A DNA stretch of 38,415 nt, taken from the NCBI RefSeq assembly GCF_010548245.1, contig NZ_JAAGLR010000750.1, forward strand, positions 1 to 38,415, in the 5' to 3' direction. The translations under genes and the position numbers were made by a program. This document shows, one piece after another, positions 23,805-31,881 of this stretch (positions are counted from its first letter, which is position 1; the number at the start of each line of letters is the position of its first letter). The notes under the pieces are model-generated. The model did no database searches. It was not told the DNA's origin and saw nothing but the letters and a program-made list of their open reading frames with translations. The stretch is from Streptomyces sp. SID11385 (GTDB lineage Bacteria > Actinomycetota > Actinomycetes > Streptomycetales > Streptomycetaceae).

Positions 23805-25409
23805 ATGAACCGCAAGACTTGGGTGCTGCCGTCCGTCATCGGACTGCTCGCGCCCGTGCTCGCCGGCTGCGGCGGGCTGACGGGCTCGGACGACAAGGAC
23901 AAGCCCATCGTCGTGGGCACCTCCGACTCCTTCTCCGTCAGCAAGGACATCCCCGCCCCCCTCGACCCGGCGTACTCCTACGACATCTCCTCCTGGAACC
24001 TGCTGCGGCAGACGGTCGAGCCCCTCATGCGCATCCCGCGCGGTGGCGGCGCGCCGACCCCCGAGGCCGCCCAGGAATGCTCCTTCACCGACGCCGGGCA
24101 GCAGCGCTACGTCTGCAAGCTGCGCTCGGGCCTGCAGTTCTCCAACGGGCACCCCATCACCGCGAAGACCTTCAAGTACTCGATCGAACGTGTCGTCCGC
24201 ATCAGTGCCGACTCGGGCGTCAAGGCCCTGCTCACCAACATCGACACCATCGAGACGCCCACCGACCACGACCTCGTCTTCCGGCTCAAGACACCGGACG
24301 CCACCTTCCCGTACAAGCTCTCCACACCGACGGCGGGTGCCGTCGACCCCACGCTCTACCCGAAGGACAAGCTCCGCCCCGGCTTCGCCCTGGACGGCTC
24401 CGGCCCCTACACCGTCAAGCTGGAGACCGACGGCAGCACCCTCACCAACGCAGCCTTCACCCGCAATCCGAAGTACAAGGGCGGCATCAAGGCCAAGAAC
24501 GACCGCATCGACCTGCGCCCCTTCAAGGACGGCAAGGGCCTCGGCGCCGCCGTCGCGGACGGCCAGGTCGACATGGTCGTCAAGGGACTGACGACCAGTG
24601 AGGCCGAGAAGTGGCTGGCGAAGCCGCCGGAGCACGTCGGCGTCACCGAGCTGCCGGCGCTGGAAATCCGCTACCTCGCCTTCGACACCGACGACCCGCT
24701 GGTCAGCAAGCCCGTGCGGCAGGCCATGGCCCACGTCGTCGACCGGGGCCAGATCGCTTCCGAGGTCTACGGGACCGCCGCCGAACCGCTCTACTCACTC
24801 GTACCCCAGGGCGTCGCCGGTCACAGCAACTCCTTCTTCAACGCCTACGGCGAACCCAGTGTCTCCAAGGCGCGCGGGGTGCTCACCGACGCCGGGATCC
24901 AGACCCCGGTCAAGCTCACCCTCCATTACACGACGGACCACTACGGGGCGCGCACCAAGGGCGAGTTCGAGGTCCTCAAGAAGCAGCTCAACGCCTCGGG
25001 TCTCTTCGACGTGGACATCAAGGGCCGCCCCTGGGTCGTCCACAAGCCCGAGGAGCAGAAGGGCAAGTACGAGGTCTACGGGATGGGCTGGTTCCCCGAC
25101 TTCCCCGACCCCGACAACTTCATCGCCCCCTTCCTCGACAAGCCGAACTTCCTCAACTCCCCGTACGACAACAAGCGGATACGCGAGCAGCTCCTCCCCG
25201 AGTCGCGCCGCGCCGCCGACCGCCTCTCCACCGCCAACGGCAGCCTCCAGAAGATCCAGGACCTCGTCGCCGACGACGTCCCCTACCTCCCCCTGTGGCA
25301 GGGCAAGCAGTACGTCGCCGCCCGCGACGACATCACCGGCGTCGAGTGGTCCCTCAGCGCCTCCTCGATCCTCCAGCTCTGGGAACTCGACCGCGGCGTG
25401 GGAAGCTGA
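23805..25409 (+). CDS. ABC transporter solute-binding lipoprotein 2 (SBP family 5)
   Basis: A 534-residue binding protein, the same length as its upstream paralogue. The signal peptide MNRKTWVLPSVIGLLAPVLAG, lipobox LAGC with Cys22, and start of the mature protein are nearly identical to those of copy 1. Divergence is greatest in the ligand-binding middle (about residues 240-330), which suggests a changed ligand. SBP_5 features are LDPAYSYDISSWNLLRQTVEPL, YVCKLRSGLQFSNGHPITAKTFKYSIERV and WFPDFPDPDNFIAPF. Its own promoter region and the same 5' leader precede it. No transporter partner is adjacent. It ends convergently with a response regulator across a strong hairpin. Confidence 0.92.
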   Translation: MNRKTWVLPSVIGLLAPVLAGCGGLTGSDDKDKPIVVGTSDSFSVSKDIPAPLDPAYSYDISSWNLLRQTVEPLMRIPRGGGAPTPEAAQECSFTDAGQQRYVCKLRSGLQFSNGHPITAKTFKYSIERVVRISADSGVKALLTNIDTIETPTDHDLVFRLKTPDATFPYKLSTPTAGAVDPTLYPKDKLRPGFALDGSGPYTVKLETDGSTLTNAAFTRNPKYKGGIKAKNDRIDLRPFKDGKGLGAAVADGQVDMVVKGLTTSEAEKWLAKPPEHVGVTELPALEIRYLAFDTDDPLVSKPVRQAMAHVVDRGQIASEVYGTAAEPLYSLVPQGVAGHSNSFFNAYGEPSVSKARGVLTDAGIQTPVKLTLHYTTDHYGARTKGEFEVLKKQLNASGLFDVDIKGRPWVVHKPEEQKGKYEVYGMGWFPDFPDPDNFIAPFLDKPNFLNSPYDNKRIREQLLPESRRAADRLSTANGSLQKIQDLVADDVPYLPLWQGKQYVAARDDITGVEWSLSASSILQLWELDRGVGS

Positions 25410-25429
25410 GCCACCCCCCGCGCACACGA

Positions 25430-25464
25430 CGGCGGCCCGCCCCGAGGACCGGGGCGGGCCGCCG
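25430..25464. terminator. Bidirectional terminator after binding protein 2
   Basis: A perfect 14-bp stem (25430-25443 with 25451-25464) and a 7-nt loop, between convergent genes. Confidence 0.85.
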
Positions 25465-25475
25465 CGAGCCGTGCC

Positions 25476-26147
25476 TCACTGACCGCCCGGCCGCACCAGC
25501 CCGCTCTCGTACGCGTACACCGCCGCCTGCACCCGGTCCCGCAGGCCCAGCTTCGTGAGCACGTGCCCCACGTGCGTCTTCACGGTGGTCTCGCTCACGA
25601 ACAGGTCCGCCGCGATCTCCGCGTTCGACAGCCCCCGCGCCACGAGCTTGAGCACCTCCACCTCCCGCTCCGTGAGCGTCTGGAGCGTGCTCGGCGGCTG
25701 CTCCTCGCCGGAGGGCAGGTGTCCCGCGTACTTGTCGAGCAGCCGCCGCGTCACACTCGGCGCGAGCATCGCCTCGCCGCTCGCCACCACCCGGATCGCC
25801 TGCACCAGCTCGTGCGCCGGCGCGTCCTTGAGCAGGAAGCCGCTCGCCCCCGCCCGCAGCGCCTCCACGACGTACTCGTCGAGGTCGAAGGTCGTCAGTA
25901 CGAGCACCTTGACCGGGCCGTCCCGCTCGGGCCCCGTGATCTGCCGCGTCGCCTCCACGCCGTCCATGCGGGGCATCCGGATGTCCATGAGCACCACGTC
26001 CGGCTGGAGCGCCCGCACCTGGTCGAGGGCCTGCGCCCCGTCCCCGGCCTCGCCCACCACCGCCACATCGGGCTCGGCCTCCAGGATCATCCGGAAGCCG
26101 GTGCGCAGCAGCGGCTGGTCGTCCACCAGGAGGACACGGATCGCCAC
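25476..26147 (-). CDS. NarL/FixJ-type response regulator (orphan)
   Basis: A 223-residue two-component response regulator. The receiver domain (residues 1-120) has the acidic pair Asp9-Asp10, phospho-acceptor Asp55 (VVLMDIRMP) and switch Lys in GFLLKDAP. The LuxR-type helix-turn-helix (about 155-215; LTEREVEVLKLVARGLSNAEIAADLFVSETTVKTHV) binds DNA. The GTG start at 26147 has AAGGAG 7 nt upstream. No histidine kinase gene lies on either side: downstream is the binding protein pair and upstream the RecB-like nuclease. The partner kinase must therefore be elsewhere, or the protein works without one. Confidence 0.93.
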   Translation of the reverse strand: MAIRVLLVDDQPLLRTGFRMILEAEPDVAVVGEAGDGAQALDQVRALQPDVVLMDIRMPRMDGVEATRQITGPERDGPVKVLVLTTFDLDEYVVEALRAGASGFLLKDAPAHELVQAIRVVASGEAMLAPSVTRRLLDKYAGHLPSGEEQPPSTLQTLTEREVEVLKLVARGLSNAEIAADLFVSETTVKTHVGHVLTKLGLRDRVQAAVYAYESGLVRPGGQ

Positions 26148-26217
26148 GGGAAGTCTCCTTCGTTAGCCCCGCGCCATTGTGCCCTGCGCCCGGGAACGGC
26201 CGGGGGGCGGTACGGGT

Positions 26218-27249
26218 TCAGGCCCCCGCGCCCGCCGCGGGCGGCTCCCCGGCAGGGCGGACCGGGAGCGGGTAGGGCGGGGGAGTGCCGCCGAACTCCG
26301 GGCACACCGCCCGGTGGTCGCACCAGCCGCACAGCTTGGACGGCCGCGGCCGCCAGTCCCCGCTCGCCGTCGCCTCCTCGATCGCCCGCCACAGCGCGTG
26401 CAGCTTCCGCTCGACGCGCTCCAGGTCACCGGGGACCGGGTCGTACGTGAGCACGTCACCGCTGCCGAGGTAGACGAGCTGGAGCCGGCGCGGCACGACG
26501 CCCTTCAGGCGCCACACCACGAGCGCGTAGAACTTCATCTGGAAGAGCGCGCCCTCCGCGTACTGGGGGCGCGGCGCCTTGCCCGTCTTGTAGTCGACGA
26601 TGCGGACGTCCCCGCTCCCGGGCGCGATGTCGACGCGGTCGATGATGCCGCGCAGCCGCAGGCCGGAGTCGAGCGAGGTCTCCACGAACAGCTCGCGCTC
26701 GGCGGGTTCGAGCCGCGTGGGGTCCTCCAGCGTGAACCACCGCTCGACGAGCCGTTCGGCCGAGGCGAGCCACGCGGTGAGCCGCTCGCCCGCCGACCCG
26801 GGCGCGCCCCCGTCCTCGACCTCCGCGAACAGCTCGTCCAGCTCGGGCCGCGCCGCGCGCAGCTTCTCCCACTGCCCCGGGAGCAGTGCCGTGGCCCGCT
26901 GTGCCGTGCGCTCGGCGGCGGGCGCGTCGAAGAGCCGCTCAAGGACCGCGTGCACGAGCGTGCCCCGCGTCGCCGCCTCGCTCGGCTTCTCGGGCAGCCG
27001 GTCGATGACCCGGAAGCGGTAGAGCAGCGGGCACTGCATGAAGTCGCTCGCGCGCGAGGGCGAGAGCGAGGAAGGCGGCGCGGGCGGCCTCGGCGCCGGC
27101 ACGGGCACGGCCTGCGCCGGTACGGGCGCCGCCTCCACCGTACCGGGGGACACGCCCTCGTCCGCCGCAGTCACCTGCGCCACCCCGCTTTCCTCGCCGC
27201 CCGTCCCACGGGCCTCCGGTACCGGCCCCCGCACCGCACTGCTCTCCAT
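26218..27249 (-). CDS. RecB-family PD-(D/E)XK nuclease with Cas4-type Fe-S cysteines
   Basis: A 343-residue protein. After a Pro/Ala/Val-rich leader (residues 1-60) come the RecB/Cas4 nuclease motifs: DFMQCPLLYRFR (Cys73), GTLVHAVLE (His100), GIIDRVD (Asp204), IVDYKTGK (Asp219, Lys221) and QMKFYAL (Gln237, Tyr241). Cys307-x2-Cys310-x5-Cys316, with Cys73, match the 4Fe-4S set seen in Cas4, AddB and similar nucleases. It is a likely single-strand or end-processing exonuclease in DNA repair. No Cas genes are near. I recall a mycobacterial counterpart, Rv2119, next to trmI. TAGGGT lies 8 nt before the ATG, suggesting a leaderless message. It is divergent from the M50 protease. Confidence 0.9.
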   Translation of the reverse strand: MESSAVRGPVPEARGTGGEESGVAQVTAADEGVSPGTVEAAPVPAQAVPVPAPRPPAPPSSLSPSRASDFMQCPLLYRFRVIDRLPEKPSEAATRGTLVHAVLERLFDAPAAERTAQRATALLPGQWEKLRAARPELDELFAEVEDGGAPGSAGERLTAWLASAERLVERWFTLEDPTRLEPAERELFVETSLDSGLRLRGIIDRVDIAPGSGDVRIVDYKTGKAPRPQYAEGALFQMKFYALVVWRLKGVVPRRLQLVYLGSGDVLTYDPVPGDLERVERKLHALWRAIEEATASGDWRPRPSKLCGWCDHRAVCPEFGGTPPPYPLPVRPAGEPPAAGAGA

Positions 27250-27257
27250 GACCCCCG

Positions 27258-27263
27258 ACCCTA
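27258..27263 (-). promoter_or_regulatory. -10 box (TAGGGT) of the RecB-like gene
   Basis: On the minus strand TAGGGT is followed by 8 nt and the ATG at 27249. No ribosome site is present, so a leaderless message is likely. Confidence 0.5.
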
Positions 27264-27333
27264 CGGCCCCGCAAGGACATCCCGCCGCATACCATCGACT
27301 GCGTCAAGGCACCGACGAGGGGAACGTTTCACC

Positions 27334-28587
27334 GTGGACGAACGCGGCGAGAACGGGCAAGCGCCCACCGGGGGTCCCGGCGGTCGCCCGCCCGCCCCGC
27401 ACGGCCCGCCCCGCAAACGTCCCCCGCGTGAGCCGGGGGAGCCGGGCAACGGCTTCCTCGTCGGGCGTCCCTTCGGCGTACCGGTGTACGTCGCACCGAG
27501 CTGGTTCCTCGTCGCCGCGCTCATCACCTGGGTCTTCGGCGGACAGCTCGACCGGGTCCTGCCCGAACTCGGCGGCGTCCGCTACCTCGTCTCGCTCTTC
27601 TTCGCGCTCGCCTTCTACGCCTCCGTCCTCGTCCACGAACTCGCCCACACCGTCGCGGCCCTCCGCTTCGGCCTGCCCGTGCGCCGCATCCAGCTCCAGT
27701 TCTTCGGCGGCGTCTCGGAGATCGAGAAGGAGAGCGAACGCCCCGGCCGCGAATTCGTCCTCGCCTTCGTCGGCCCGCTCCTCTCCCTCGTCCTCGCCGC
27801 CGTCTTCTACGGCTTCCTGTACGTGGTCGAGCCGGGCACCGTGCCGGGCGTGCTCGTCGCCGGGCTGATGATCTCCAACCTCATCGTCGCCGTCTTCAAC
27901 CTGCTCCCCGGGCTCCCGCTCGACGGCGGCCGGATGCTCCGCGCCGTCGTCTGGAAGTGCACGGGCAGCGCGATGAAGGGCAGCGTCGCCGCCGCCTGGG
28001 CCGGGCGCGCGCTCGCCGTCGCCGTCCTGATCGGGCTCCCGCTGCTCACCCAGTCGGACCTGCTCGGCGAGGCCCCCGAGACGGTGAGCGCCAGCGACAC
28101 CGTCTTCGACGCGCTGCTCGCCGCGATCCTCGCCGCCATCATCTGGACCGGCGCGGGCAACGGCCTGCGCATGGCCCGCCTGCGCGAACACCTCCCGGAG
28201 CTGCGCGTACGCACCCTCACCCGGCGCGCCATCCCCGTCGAGGGCCCGACCCCGCTCTCCGAGGCGCTGCGCCGCGCCAACGAGGCGGGCGCCCGCGCCC
28301 TCGTCGTCGTCGACGGGTACGGGACGCCGCAGGCCCTCGTCCGCGAGAGCGCGATCGTCGCCGTGCCCGAGCACCGCCGCCCCTGGGTCGCCGTCTCGAC
28401 CCTCGCCCAGGACCTCACCGACGACCTGCGCGTCTCCGCCGAACTCGGCGGCGAGGAACTGCTGGAGCGGCTGCGCGCGCACCCGGCCAGCGAGTACCTC
28501 GTCGTCGAGGAGACCGGCGAGATCTACGGGGTCCTCTCCGCCGCCGACGTCGACCGCGCCTTCGTCCGGGCCATGGCCAGGCCGTGA
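27334..28587 (+). CDS. Site-2 protease (M50) with C-terminal CBS domains
   Basis: A 417-residue membrane zinc metalloprotease. Residues 1-40 are a Gly/Pro/Arg-rich cytoplasmic leader. Transmembrane helices follow from about residue 53. The zinc site is His101-Glu102-Leu-Ala-His105 in SVLVHELAHT, completed by Asp197 in LPGLPLDGGRM. The C-terminal half (about 245-410) holds a CBS pair, as in SpoIVFB/Rip3-like subgroup III proteases, where the domains sense a nucleotide. It is expected to cleave membrane proteins such as anti-sigma factors inside the bilayer; the target is unknown. The GTG at 27334 was chosen because GAGGGG lies upstream and the frame beyond it is antisense to the nuclease gene. 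Confidence 0.92.
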   Translation: MDERGENGQAPTGGPGGRPPAPHGPPRKRPPREPGEPGNGFLVGRPFGVPVYVAPSWFLVAALITWVFGGQLDRVLPELGGVRYLVSLFFALAFYASVLVHELAHTVAALRFGLPVRRIQLQFFGGVSEIEKESERPGREFVLAFVGPLLSLVLAAVFYGFLYVVEPGTVPGVLVAGLMISNLIVAVFNLLPGLPLDGGRMLRAVVWKCTGSAMKGSVAAAWAGRALAVAVLIGLPLLTQSDLLGEAPETVSASDTVFDALLAAILAAIIWTGAGNGLRMARLREHLPELRVRTLTRRAIPVEGPTPLSEALRRANEAGARALVVVDGYGTPQALVRESAIVAVPEHRRPWVAVSTLAQDLTDDLRVSAELGGEELLERLRAHPASEYLVVEETGEIYGVLSAADVDRAFVRAMARP

Positions 28588-28619
28588 CGGCTCTGTGCGG
28601 GAGCACCCGAGCGGGCCGG

Positions 28620-28625
28620 TAGGCT
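28620..28625 (+). promoter_or_regulatory. -10 box (TAGGCT) of trmI, leaderless
   Basis: TAGGCT ends 7 nt before the ATG at 28633, and there is no ribosome site between the M50 stop and the trmI start. Confidence 0.5.
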
Positions 28626-28632
28626 TGCGCAC

Positions 28633-29529
28633 ATGTCCGAACCGACCGGTGCCGCCCGCCGACGCGGGCCCTTCACGGTCGGGGACCAGGTACAGCTCAC
28701 CGACCCCAAGGGCCGCCACTACACCTTCACGCTCGAAGCCGGGAAGAACTTCCACACCCACAAGGGTTCCTTCCCGCACGACGAGCTGATCGGCTCCCCC
28801 GAAGGCAGCGTGGTCCGCACCACCGGGAACGTCGCCTATCTCGCGCTGCGCCCCCTGCTCCCCGACTTCGTCCTGTCCATGCCCCGCGGCGCTGCCGTCG
28901 TCTATCCCAAGGACGCCGGGCAGATCATCGCCTTCGCCGACATCTTCCCCGGCGCGCGCGTCGTCGAGGCCGGAGTGGGCTCCGGCTCGCTGAGCGCCTT
29001 CCTGCTGCGCGCCATCGGCGACCACGGGATGCTGCACAGCTACGAGCGGCGCGCCGACTTCGCGGAGATCGCGCAGGGCAACGTGGAGCGCTACTTCGGC
29101 GGCCCGCACCCCGCCTGGCAGCTCACCGTGGGGGACCTCCAGGACCACCTGAGCGACACCGAGGTCGACCGCGTCGTCCTCGACATGCTCGCGCCCTGGG
29201 AGTGCCTGGAAGCCGTCTCCAAGGCGCTCGTGCCCGGCGGCATCCTGTGCTGCTACGTGGCGACGACGACGCAGCTCTCGCGCACCGTCGAGACGATCCG
29301 CGAGCACGGCTGCTTCGCCGAGCCGCAGCCGTGGGAGTCGATGATCCGCAACTGGCACGTGGAGGGCCTCGCGGTCCGCCCCGACCACCGCATGATCGGC
29401 CACACCGGCTTCCTCGTCACCGCCCGCCGCCTCGCCGACGGCGTCGAGCCCCCCATGCGCCGCCGCCGCCCCGCCAAGGGCGCCTACGGAGACGACTACG
29501 AGGGACCGGGCAGCGCCAACAGCCACTGA
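28633..29529 (+). CDS. trmI: tRNA (adenine-58-N1)-methyltransferase TrmI
   Basis: A 298-residue SAM-dependent enzyme that makes m1A58 in the T-loop of tRNAs, acting as a homotetramer. The small N-terminal beta domain (1-80) precedes a Rossmann fold with SAM motif VVEAGVGSGSLS (residues 110-121), an acidic residue in SYERR, and catalytic Asp184 in VVLDMLAPWE. The C-terminal tail after residue 275 is basic and variable. It corresponds to Rv2118c of M. tuberculosis, whose m1A58 activity is known. The start is probably leaderless. A long hairpin follows 33 nt after the stop. Confidence 0.95.
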   Translation: MSEPTGAARRRGPFTVGDQVQLTDPKGRHYTFTLEAGKNFHTHKGSFPHDELIGSPEGSVVRTTGNVAYLALRPLLPDFVLSMPRGAAVVYPKDAGQIIAFADIFPGARVVEAGVGSGSLSAFLLRAIGDHGMLHSYERRADFAEIAQGNVERYFGGPHPAWQLTVGDLQDHLSDTEVDRVVLDMLAPWECLEAVSKALVPGGILCCYVATTTQLSRTVETIREHGCFAEPQPWESMIRNWHVEGLAVRPDHRMIGHTGFLVTARRLADGVEPPMRRRRPAKGAYGDDYEGPGSANSH

Positions 29530-29562
29530 CCCACCCCGCCCGTGCGCTGGAGTGGGCAGTCG

Positions 29563-29644
29563 TCCGCTCCCTCTCCGCCCTGCTGTGGGCATTCGTTCCG
29601 CAGGGGCGGAACGGGTGGGCGCAGCAGGGCGGAGAGGAAGCGGA
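29563..29644. repeat. 82-bp near-perfect inverted repeat after trmI
   Basis: Arms of 39 nt (29563-29601 and 29606-29644) match at 33 positions and are joined by a 4-nt loop. The outer 23 positions have a single mismatch. It is far longer than the other terminators in the window. It may terminate trmI, but it also looks like an extragenic palindromic element. Confidence 0.85.
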
Positions 29645-29790
29645 TCTCGCAGAGGGATGCCTCCGTGCGACCCCCCCCCGCCGGCGAACGGCGCCCCGGC
29701 GGGGCCACCCCGCCCTACCCCACCCCTGTGAGGTATGGCACGATGCCGACCACCCCACCGGCACGCGCCCACAGCGGGAGACACACCCTC

Positions 29791-30405
29791 GTGCAGCACC
29801 CCGTCGAACCGGAACTGGCCCACACCCGCACCACCCCCCTGCACTGGCTCGCCGTCGCCGCGGCGCTCTGCGCGGTGATCTCCCTCTCCTCGGCCTTCCA
29901 GCCCGACGAGGCCGACGCCACCACGCACCACGCCGGTGCCAAGCCCTCGCCCCGCGCCCCGGCCCGCCCGGTCCCCGCGCCGGACGCCGCGCTCGCCACG
30001 TACCCCCTCACCTGCCCCACCCCGCCCGGCGAGAAGGCGAAGCCGCCGACGCTCGCCGAGCACGTCGCGGGCGACCTCGACGGGGACGGCAGCCCGGAGA
30101 CCGTCGCGCTGGTCCACTGCGCGGCCGGCTCCGGCAATCCGCCCGAGGGCCTGTACGTCCTCACCCGCACGGCGGCCGAGAAGAAGCCGCGCGTGGTCGC
30201 GACCCTCCTCGACCCCGCCGAGCAGCGCACGGTCGAGGAACTGACGATCCACCGCGGCGAGGTGCGCGCGAGCGTCCTCGGCTACTCCAGCCTGGACGTC
30301 CCCCGCTGCTGCCCCGACGTCCACCAGGCCACCGCCTGGGCCTGGCACGGGAAGCGCTTCACGCGCACCAGCCCCGGCGCCCCCGCGGGCGACGGCCTCG
30401 CCTGA
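29791..30405 (+). CDS. Membrane-anchored protein with calcium-loop-like motif
   Basis: A 204-residue protein of unknown function. Residues 16-36 form one hydrophobic segment (LHWLAVAAALCAVISLSSAF), either a signal anchor or a signal peptide. A Pro/Ala-rich linker follows (45-70), then a compact domain with Asp95-x-Asp97-x-Asp99-Gly, like the calcium loops of FG-GAP and EF-hand proteins (GDLDGDGSPETVAL), and Cys75, Cys110, Cys173 and Cys174, which could form disulfides outside the cell. I chose the GTG at 29791 because GGGAG lies 11 nt upstream and the protein then starts close to the hydrophobic segment. The in-frame ATG at 29743 (16 residues more) is possible but overlaps a TATGGC promoter-like box. 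Confidence 0.7.
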   Translation: MQHPVEPELAHTRTTPLHWLAVAAALCAVISLSSAFQPDEADATTHHAGAKPSPRAPARPVPAPDAALATYPLTCPTPPGEKAKPPTLAEHVAGDLDGDGSPETVALVHCAAGSGNPPEGLYVLTRTAAEKKPRVVATLLDPAEQRTVEELTIHRGEVRASVLGYSSLDVPRCCPDVHQATAWAWHGKRFTRTSPGAPAGDGLA

Positions 30406-30495
30406 ACCCGCGTCAGCCCCTCCCGGCATGCGGCCCGCTCCGCCCCGGGTGACGATGGGCCCTGTCCGCCGTCGCCCCGGTCAGGAGCCCCCGCC

Positions 30496-31842
30496 ATGTC
30501 CCCTCCGCGCGTTCTGGTGATCGGCGCGGGTTTCGCCGGAGTCGAGTGCCTGCACCGCCTGGAGCGGACGCTGCGCCCCGAGGAAGCGGAACTCGTCCTC
30601 GTCTCGCCCGAGGACTACCAGCTCTACCTCCCGCTGCTGCCGCACGTCGCCGCGGGACTGCTCACGCCCCAGTCCATCGCGGTGTCCCTGCGCCGCCGGC
30701 TGCGCCGCACCCGGTACGCCCCGGGCATCGCGATCGGCGTCGACCACGAGCGGCGGCACGTCACCGTACGGACCCCCGAGGGACACGAGCGCGTGCTGCG
30801 CTACGACATCCTGCTCCTCGCCGCGGGCAGTACGACGCGCCTCCTCGGCATCCCGGGCGTGAGCGAACACGCCCTCGGCATGAAGACCCTTGCCCAGGCC
30901 GCCTATCTGCGCGACCACGTCATCGCCCAGCTCGACGCCGCCGCGGTCGCCACCGATCCCGCCGAGCGCGCCGAACGCCTGCGCTTCCTCGTGGTCGGCG
31001 GCGGCTACGCGGGCACCGAGACCGCCGCCTCGCTCCAGCTCCTCACCAGCGCCGCCGTGCGCCGCTTCCCGCGCCTGGACCCGGCCGAGCTGAGCTGGCA
31101 CCTCGTCGACATCGCCCCGCGCCTGCTCCCGGAGATCGGCGAGCGCCTCGGCGACGACGCCCTGCGCGCCCTTCGCGCGCGCGGCATCGAGATCTCGCTC
31201 GGCACGAGCGTCGCCCGGCTCACCGCGCGCTCCGTCGAGCTGACGGACGGCCGGGTCCTGCCCACCCGCACGCTCGTGTGGACGGCGGGGGTCGCGGCGA
31301 GCCCCCTCATGACGACCGTCGAGACGGAACTCGCGCGGGGGCGGCTCGTGACGACGGCCGAGATGGCCGTGCCCGGGGCGCCGGGCGTCTTCGCCGTCGG
31401 CGACGCCGCCGCCGTGCCCGACCTCGCCAAGGGCGGCGACGCGATCACCCCGCCCACGGCCCAGCACTCGCAGCGGCAGGGCAAGGCGGTCGCGTACAAC
31501 ATCGCGGCCCGGCTGCGCGGCACCGAGCCGCGCCCGTACTACCACCGCGACCTCGGCCTCGTCGTGGACCTCGGCGACAAGTACGCCGTCTCCCGGCCGC
31601 TCGGCATCGGCCTCACCGGACTGCCCGCCCAGGCGGTGGCCCGCGGCTACCACCTCGCGGCGCTCCCGACGCTGACCGCGCGTACCCGCGTCCTCGTCAA
31701 CTGGACGCTCAAGGCCACCACCGGCGACGACTTCGTCAGCACCGGCTTCCAGCGCGGCCGCCCCGCGACCCTCCCGCACTTCGAGCACACGGAGCTGTAC
31801 GAGGGCGCGAAGAAGGGCACGGCGGAAGCGGAACCGGGGTGA
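30496..31842 (+). CDS. NDH-2-like NAD(P)/FAD-dependent oxidoreductase
   Basis: A 448-residue pyridine-nucleotide disulfide oxidoreductase-fold protein of the type II NADH dehydrogenase group. Two Rossmann motifs are visible: FAD-binding VLVIGAGFAGVECL (residues 6-19) and NAD-binding FLVVGGGYAGTETA. The family segment GVFAVGDAAAVPD precedes the C-terminal region, where a membrane-binding amphipathic helix is usual. In the cell it would pass electrons from NADH to menaquinone without proton pumping. CAGGAG lies 8 nt before the ATG. A ferredoxin gene ends convergently 39 bp away; whether the two proteins exchange electrons cannot be told. Confidence 0.9.
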   Translation: MSPPRVLVIGAGFAGVECLHRLERTLRPEEAELVLVSPEDYQLYLPLLPHVAAGLLTPQSIAVSLRRRLRRTRYAPGIAIGVDHERRHVTVRTPEGHERVLRYDILLLAAGSTTRLLGIPGVSEHALGMKTLAQAAYLRDHVIAQLDAAAVATDPAERAERLRFLVVGGGYAGTETAASLQLLTSAAVRRFPRLDPAELSWHLVDIAPRLLPEIGERLGDDALRALRARGIEISLGTSVARLTARSVELTDGRVLPTRTLVWTAGVAASPLMTTVETELARGRLVTTAEMAVPGAPGVFAVGDAAAVPDLAKGGDAITPPTAQHSQRQGKAVAYNIAARLRGTEPRPYYHRDLGLVVDLGDKYAVSRPLGIGLTGLPAQAVARGYHLAALPTLTARTRVLVNWTLKATTGDDFVSTGFQRGRPATLPHFEHTELYEGAKKGTAEAEPG

Positions 31843-31847
31843 GGCCG

Positions 31848-31861
31848 GTCCCGTGCGGGAC
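31848..31861. terminator. Small hairpin between convergent NDH-2-like and ferredoxin genes
   Basis: GTCCCG (31848-31853) pairs with CGGGAC (31856-31861) across a 2-nt loop. It is short, but it is the only inverted repeat in this 39-bp gap. Confidence 0.4.
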
Positions 31862-31881
31862 GGCGGGGAGGATGCGGGGGC

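Noticed and set aside
26218-27249. Cas4 gene implying a CRISPR locus
   Set aside because: There is no repeat-spacer array and no other cas gene in the window; this is the stand-alone RecB-like family.
27304-30429. Minus-strand open frame of 1041 codons opposite the M50 protease, trmI and the following gene
   Set aside because: It spans three recognisable plus-strand genes and their gaps, and its translation is low-complexity Gly/Ala/Arg/Glu sequence.
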